A DNA stretch of 47,872 bases. It comes from a bacterium. GTDB taxonomy: Bacteria > Actinomycetota > Acidimicrobiia > Spongiisociales > ZC4RG35. Position 1 is the stretch's first letter, and each line of letters begins with the position of its first letter. The stretch is from assembly GCA_028819345.1 (NCBI GenBank), contig JAPPLW010000102.1, positions 1-47,872 of the forward strand, in the 5' to 3' direction. Below, piece after piece: positions 44,108 to 47,872 of the stretch. The notes under the pieces are model-generated. The model had not been told where the DNA came from and searched no databases. It worked only from the letters and a program-made list of their open reading frames with translations. The translations under genes were made by a program, and so were the position numbers.

Positions 44108-47083
44108 ATGACTTTTCCGGGACCTGACCTTCTGGGCAGAGGGGTGGTGGTGAGCGAGGGAAGCCCGTCGCCCCTCCAAGCCGTCCCGCGGGTCCTCGTC
44201 GACGGATCGGTGCTGGCCGGCCCGCAGGCTCTGGAGGAGACGGTGGAGCGCCTGCACGGCCATTGGGCGGAGCGGCGGCCCGTGACAGTGGAACTGGGGG
44301 TGGAAGCATCAGAGTTGCGGCGGCCGGTGGTGGAGGAGAGGGCGCCGTGGATGCTCGGCCCCGGATACGTTCCCCTGCTCGAGAGGCTCCACTTCCTGGT
44401 GTGGGCCAACAACTGGGACTGGCGTGGGGGCGACCCCGTCTGGTGGTGGAGCAGGAAGGCGACCCGGCTGGGAGCCCGGATCGGCGGACGGGCCGACATC
44501 GTCACACCGCAGGGAGTACATGCCTGGGTCGACGGAGGGCCCCGGTCGCCCCTGGACGTCCCGGTGATCCACTCCCAGACCATCGAAGGCGGCGGGCTCG
44601 CGCTCCAGCCTCCCGCCACCGCATCCAGGGCCGATCTGGCCGGGGACCAGCGGGAGGCCGTGGAGCACCGGACCGGCCCGGTCAGGGTGATCGCGCCGGC
44701 CGGGTCGGGAAAGACCCGCACGCTCGGCGCCCGCCTCCTTCACCTGGTCGATGACCGGGGCGTCGAACCGCAGTTCGTCACGGCGGTGGCCTACAACAAC
44801 CGGGCCGCCCGGGAGATGAGAGAGCGCCTGCAACGCGACGACTTGAGCATCCGCACCATCCACTCTCTCGGATGGGCGATCGTCCGCGACGTCCGGGCAG
44901 ACGCCACTCTGCTGGGAGAGCGGGAAGTCCGCGCCAGGCTGGGGGCCCTGGTCCCCAAGCGGCCCCGCCCCAACACCGACGTCTTGGGGCCCTACCTGGA
45001 AGGCCTGGCCGAGATCATGATCGCCCTCCGGGACCCGGACGAGGTCGAGGAGAGCCGGAGCGACGCCGAGGGTCTGGCCGGGCTGTTCGCCAGGTACCGG
45101 GCGCTGCTTGCCCGGAGGAACGAGGTCGACTACAACGAGCAGATCTACGGCGCCGTCGAGTTGCTGCTGGCCGACCCGGATCTCCGGAAGCGCTGGCAGG
45201 GGCGTTGCCGACATCTGCTGGTGGACGAGTTCCAGGATCTGACGCCCGCCTACCTCCTCCTCCTGCGACTGCTGGCCTCTCCGGAGATGAGCGTGTTCGG
45301 AGTCGGCGACGACGACCAGACCATCTACGGGTACGCCGGCGCCGATCCGAGGTTCCTCATCGAGTTCGGCGAGTACTTTCCCGGCGCGGGCGCCAGCGCC
45401 CTCACCGTCAACTACCGCTGCCCGTCGGAGGTGGTCACCGCCGCGTCGCGGCTGCTCTCCCACAACCGGATCAGGGTCCCCAAGACCATCGAGGCGTCCG
45501 GGGACTCCGCCGAGGGGGGCTTTCGCGTCATCACCCCCGACCGGCAGGGGATGGCGGTGAAGCCGGCGGAAATCGTTAGCCAGTGGGTGGAGGAGGGCAC
45601 GTCGCCAGGCGACATCGCGGTCCTGGCCAGGGTGAACTCGGCCCTGCTCCCGATGCTGGCGGCGCTCGAGAAGGCCGGGATTCCCTTCCGTTCGCAGATC
45701 GATGCCGCTCTCCTGCAGCGGACCACCATGCGAGCCGCCCTGGCATGGATAAGGCTCACCCTGGACCCCGAGTCCATGAGCCGCCGGGACCTCCTCGAGG
45801 CGGTGCGGCGGCCCGCCCGGCGGATCAACCGGCTGGCTTCGGAGTTGATTCCGGCGGGTGACACCTCGATCCGGGAACTCGCCGCCCTCGGGCGGGGCCT
45901 CGACGAACGAAAGGCAGCCACCTGGCGCCGTTTCGTCGAAGCCATCGAGGACGGCGCCCGGGCGGCCGCCCGGGGCAAGTCCGGGCTCTTGCTTGACTAT
46001 CTGTCGAGCGAGGTCGGGCTGGGCCGGGTCGCCCACTCCCTGGACTCCAGGCGCGGCAGGGCCGACCGGTCCACGCACACCGACGACCTAGTGGCCCTGC
46101 GTCGCACGGCCGCCCTGTACGAGGACCTGCCGACCTTCGAGACGGAACTGCGACGCCTGCTGGACCGGGGGCCGTCTCCACCGGTGGGAGTGACGGCGAC
46201 CTCCGTCCACCGGGTGAAGGGACTGGAGTGGGACCGGGTGATCGTGTTCGGGGTCGACCGGGGCCTGATGCCTCATTTGCTGTCCGAGGATGTGGAAGAG
46301 GAGCGTCGGGTGCTCCATGTGGCGATCACCAGATGCCGCCGGGAGGTGGTGGTCGTGGCCGAACGCGGCAGGGAGTCACCCTTCATCCGGGAACTCACCC
46401 GGAAGTACCGACCGGCGCCGGCGGGGATTCCCACCCTGCGAACGGCCCCGCACCCGGAAGGGCCGGCCGCGCCTGACCCCGAGACCCGAGGCGATGGTCA
46501 GGAGTTCCCGGCGGCGGGACCTGCCGGAGTCGACGAGCCATACGACGCCGCCCTCTACGAAGCGTTGCGGGAGTGGCGACTCGAGGCGGCTCGGGACAGC
46601 GGCGTGGCGGCATTCGTGGTCTTCGGCAACCGGACCCTGGAGGAGATCGCCCGGCGCCGGCCCCGCTCGGAGGAAGAACTCCTGGGAGTACGGGGAGTAG
46701 GTCCCAGCAAGCTCTCCCGATACGGACGCTATATCCTCGCCATTGTCTCTTCCGCCGAGACCGACCGAACGGACTCGTCGGATGATCCTCCGACCAGACC
46801 ACCGCAGCCCAGGCCCGCCTCCGCCCCGCCGGACCCACCCCGGCCCGCTTCCTCGGAGGGTTCCGCCCTGTTGGATGCGCTGCGGGAGTGGCGTGCGGCG
46901 ACGGCCCGTCGGGAACAGGTGCCCGCATACGTCGTCTCGGGGAACGAAACGCTGGAGGAAATCTGCCGTCTCCGGCCGAGGACCGAGGCCGAGCTCCTCG
47001 CGGTGCACGGAATCGGCCCGGCAAGGCTCGCCAAGTATGGACGGGACATCCTTGAGTTGGTCGAATCCAACCCGCCGAGCTGA
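44108..47083 (+). CDS. UvrD/PcrA-like SF1 DNA helicase with N-terminal extension and two HRDC domains
   Basis: 991 residues. Residues 1-175 are an extra domain I do not recognise (LHFLVWANNWDWRGGDPVWWWSRKA in two parts). The helicase core begins with the Q motif near 180 and Walker A APAGSGKT (196-203); motif II is DEFQD (373-377), motif III GDDDQTIYGYAGADP, motif IV VNYRCPSEVV, and motifs V-VI are TATSVHRVKGLEWDRVIVF and EERRVLHVAITRCRRE. The C terminus holds two homologous HRDC domains, about 812-885 and 921-988, each with LREWR, NETLEEI-like and GVGPSKLSRYG helices, joined by a Pro-rich linker. HRDC domains bind structured DNA. It unwinds DNA 3' to 5' in repair. A GTG at codon 13 or 14 is an alternative start. 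Confidence 0.88.
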   Translation: MTFPGPDLLGRGVVVSEGSPSPLQAVPRVLVDGSVLAGPQALEETVERLHGHWAERRPVTVELGVEASELRRPVVEERAPWMLGPGYVPLLERLHFLVWANNWDWRGGDPVWWWSRKATRLGARIGGRADIVTPQGVHAWVDGGPRSPLDVPVIHSQTIEGGGLALQPPATASRADLAGDQREAVEHRTGPVRVIAPAGSGKTRTLGARLLHLVDDRGVEPQFVTAVAYNNRAAREMRERLQRDDLSIRTIHSLGWAIVRDVRADATLLGEREVRARLGALVPKRPRPNTDVLGPYLEGLAEIMIALRDPDEVEESRSDAEGLAGLFARYRALLARRNEVDYNEQIYGAVELLLADPDLRKRWQGRCRHLLVDEFQDLTPAYLLLLRLLASPEMSVFGVGDDDQTIYGYAGADPRFLIEFGEYFPGAGASALTVNYRCPSEVVTAASRLLSHNRIRVPKTIEASGDSAEGGFRVITPDRQGMAVKPAEIVSQWVEEGTSPGDIAVLARVNSALLPMLAALEKAGIPFRSQIDAALLQRTTMRAALAWIRLTLDPESMSRRDLLEAVRRPARRINRLASELIPAGDTSIRELAALGRGLDERKAATWRRFVEAIEDGARAAARGKSGLLLDYLSSEVGLGRVAHSLDSRRGRADRSTHTDDLVALRRTAALYEDLPTFETELRRLLDRGPSPPVGVTATSVHRVKGLEWDRVIVFGVDRGLMPHLLSEDVEEERRVLHVAITRCRREVVVVAERGRESPFIRELTRKYRPAPAGIPTLRTAPHPEGPAAPDPETRGDGQEFPAAGPAGVDEPYDAALYEALREWRLEAARDSGVAAFVVFGNRTLEEIARRRPRSEEELLGVRGVGPSKLSRYGRYILAIVSSAETDRTDSSDDPPTRPPQPRPASAPPDPPRPASSEGSALLDALREWRAATARREQVPAYVVSGNETLEEICRLRPRTEAELLAVHGIGPARLAKYGRDILELVESNPPS

Positions 47084-47117
47084 GGATCGGTCCGGCAATG
47101 TCATCCACCGACGCCCC

Positions 47118-47123
47118 TAGCCT
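47118..47123 (+). promoter_or_regulatory. Candidate -10 box TAGCCT
   Basis: TAGCCT lies 34 bases before the ATG at 47158; a normal ribosome site (AAAGGA) follows, so this transcript would carry a short leader. Confidence 0.3.
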
Positions 47124-47157
47124 TATCTGGCGGAGACCTGCGTGAAAGGACCCGGTG

Positions 47158-47571
47158 ATGCGCGACTACAACGCTTGGAACAATGAAGTAATCAAGGAAT
47201 TCAGGGCCAACGGAGGATGGGCCGGCGGGCCGTTGGAGGGAATGCCTCTGCTGATCCTGTTCAACCACGGCGCCAGGACCGGCGCCCTGCGGACCAACCC
47301 GCTCGCCTACCAGAAGGTGGAGGGCGGCTACGCCATCTTCGGCTCCAAGGGCGGCTCACCCACCCATCCCGCCTGGTACCACAACCTGATGGCCAACCCC
47401 CAGGTCGAGATCGAGGTCGGCACCGAGACCCTCGCCGTCCGGGCCCGGTTGACGGAAGGAGAGGAACGGAAGCGCATCTGGACCCAACAGAAGGTCGACT
47501 TCCCGCAGTTCGCCGACTACGAGAAGAAGACCTCCCGCCAGATCCCGGTGCTGGTTCTCGAACCCGTCTAA
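47158..47571 (+). CDS. F420-type nitroreductase-family (Ddn-like) oxidoreductase
   Basis: 137 residues from the ATG at 47158, seven bases after AAAGGA. LLILFNHGARTGALRTNPLAYQKVEGGYAIFGSKGGSPTHPAWYHNL is the deazaflavin-binding signature of Ddn-like proteins (split beta-barrel); NPQVEIEVGTETLAVRARL and the Tyr-bearing end follow. Such enzymes use reduced F420, a cofactor typical of actinobacteria, to reduce nitro compounds, quinones or enones. Confidence 0.88.
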   Translation: MRDYNAWNNEVIKEFRANGGWAGGPLEGMPLLILFNHGARTGALRTNPLAYQKVEGGYAIFGSKGGSPTHPAWYHNLMANPQVEIEVGTETLAVRARLTEGEERKRIWTQQKVDFPQFADYEKKTSRQIPVLVLEPV

Positions 47572-47872
47572 ACGTCCTGTCGCGGTGGGGAGACGACACC
47601 TGTCGTAGGTTTTGCCACAGGCTGTGAAAAATTTGCGGTGGGATAGTTGATTCTGTCCCAACGCCTTTTCATACTGACACCAGCCAAACACCGAGACCGT
47701 CCACCCAGGCGCCGCCCGGACGCGTCGAGGGATCAAATCGACCGAATCAACAAGCCCTGTCCCAGGCTGGACAGAGCTGTTCGACCCATGGAATGGTGGT
47801 GGCGGGGGAGGGCACATTGTGGAGGTTTCGTAGCGTTCCAGGGTCTACCGTAGGGTTGCTGCTAGCCCAGCT
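47572..47872. other. Terminal 301 bases without a recognisable gene
   Basis: GGGATAG (from 47640) and CTGTCCC form an imperfect hairpin over six bases of loop, about 70 bases after the last stop; no T-run follows, so it is at best a weak terminator. No frame reaching the right edge has protein-like features. Confidence 0.5.

Overview
The window is GC-rich, densely coded bacterial chromosome. It suggests an uncultivated actinobacterium of the Acidimicrobiia type. The clues are cysteine-bearing SLH-like repeats on a SpoIID/LytB protein (YCPDQPVTRAEMASFL), an F420-type (Ddn-like) nitroreductase, UvrD-like helicase with tandem HRDC domains, many GTG/TTG starts, and many start codons lying 6-9 nt after a TAnnnT -10 box (leaderless-looking). 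RCC1-repeat and retropepsin-like proteins and choline-sulfate catabolism would fit a marine or host-associated life, but this is inference. No rRNA gene is present, so the taxonomy is provisional.

Layout. 1-3943: the start of a histidine-rich metal-binding lipoprotein (minus) diverges from a two-gene ABC transporter; between them lies a perfect 21-bp Fur/Zur-type palindrome. 4048-6684: secreted SpoIID/LytB-SLH protein. 6805-8676: peptide-type ABC solute-binding lipoprotein. 8865-10316: two paralogous alanine-rich coiled-coil envelope proteins, flanked by two copies of a non-coding element, one with a tandem operator-like repeat. 10611-12596: membrane-anchored 14-repeat RCC1 protein. 12783-13245: transposase debris. 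13459-13531: tRNA-Lys. 13636-14675: DUF3574 lipoprotein and a two-helix potassium channel.

14684-17439 (minus): nitroreductase, cyclase and phosphotriesterase-like hydrolase form a compact catabolic operon. Divergent from it, 17620-21313 encodes a complete FbpABC-type ferric iron importer behind a near-consensus promoter. 21444-22867 holds two VapC-type toxin-antitoxin pairs. 23073-28293 (plus) carries a PLP decarboxylase, an Asp/Glu/hydantoin racemase-family protein, a VOC protein, a multi-pass EamA-like transporter and an HSL-type esterase. 28331-28957 (minus) is a conserved small protein followed by a frameshifted retropepsin-like gene.

29134-39542 (minus) is the respiratory complex I operon nuoA-B-C-D-H-I-J-K-L-M-N. 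It lacks nuoE, nuoF and nuoG; a 325-bp gene-free gap lies exactly where they usually sit. 39734-44059 (plus) holds choline sulfatase, choline dehydrogenase and a phosphodiesterase-family enzyme, likely for using choline-O-sulfate to make glycine betaine. 44108-47083 is the SF1 helicase and 47158-47571 the F420-type oxidoreductase.

Most of the window is recognisable metabolism and transport. The parts most likely to hold undescribed biology are the coiled-coil protein pair with its duplicated flanking element, the aspartic-protease pair, the helicase N-terminal domain, and the nuo operon without its NADH-oxidising module.
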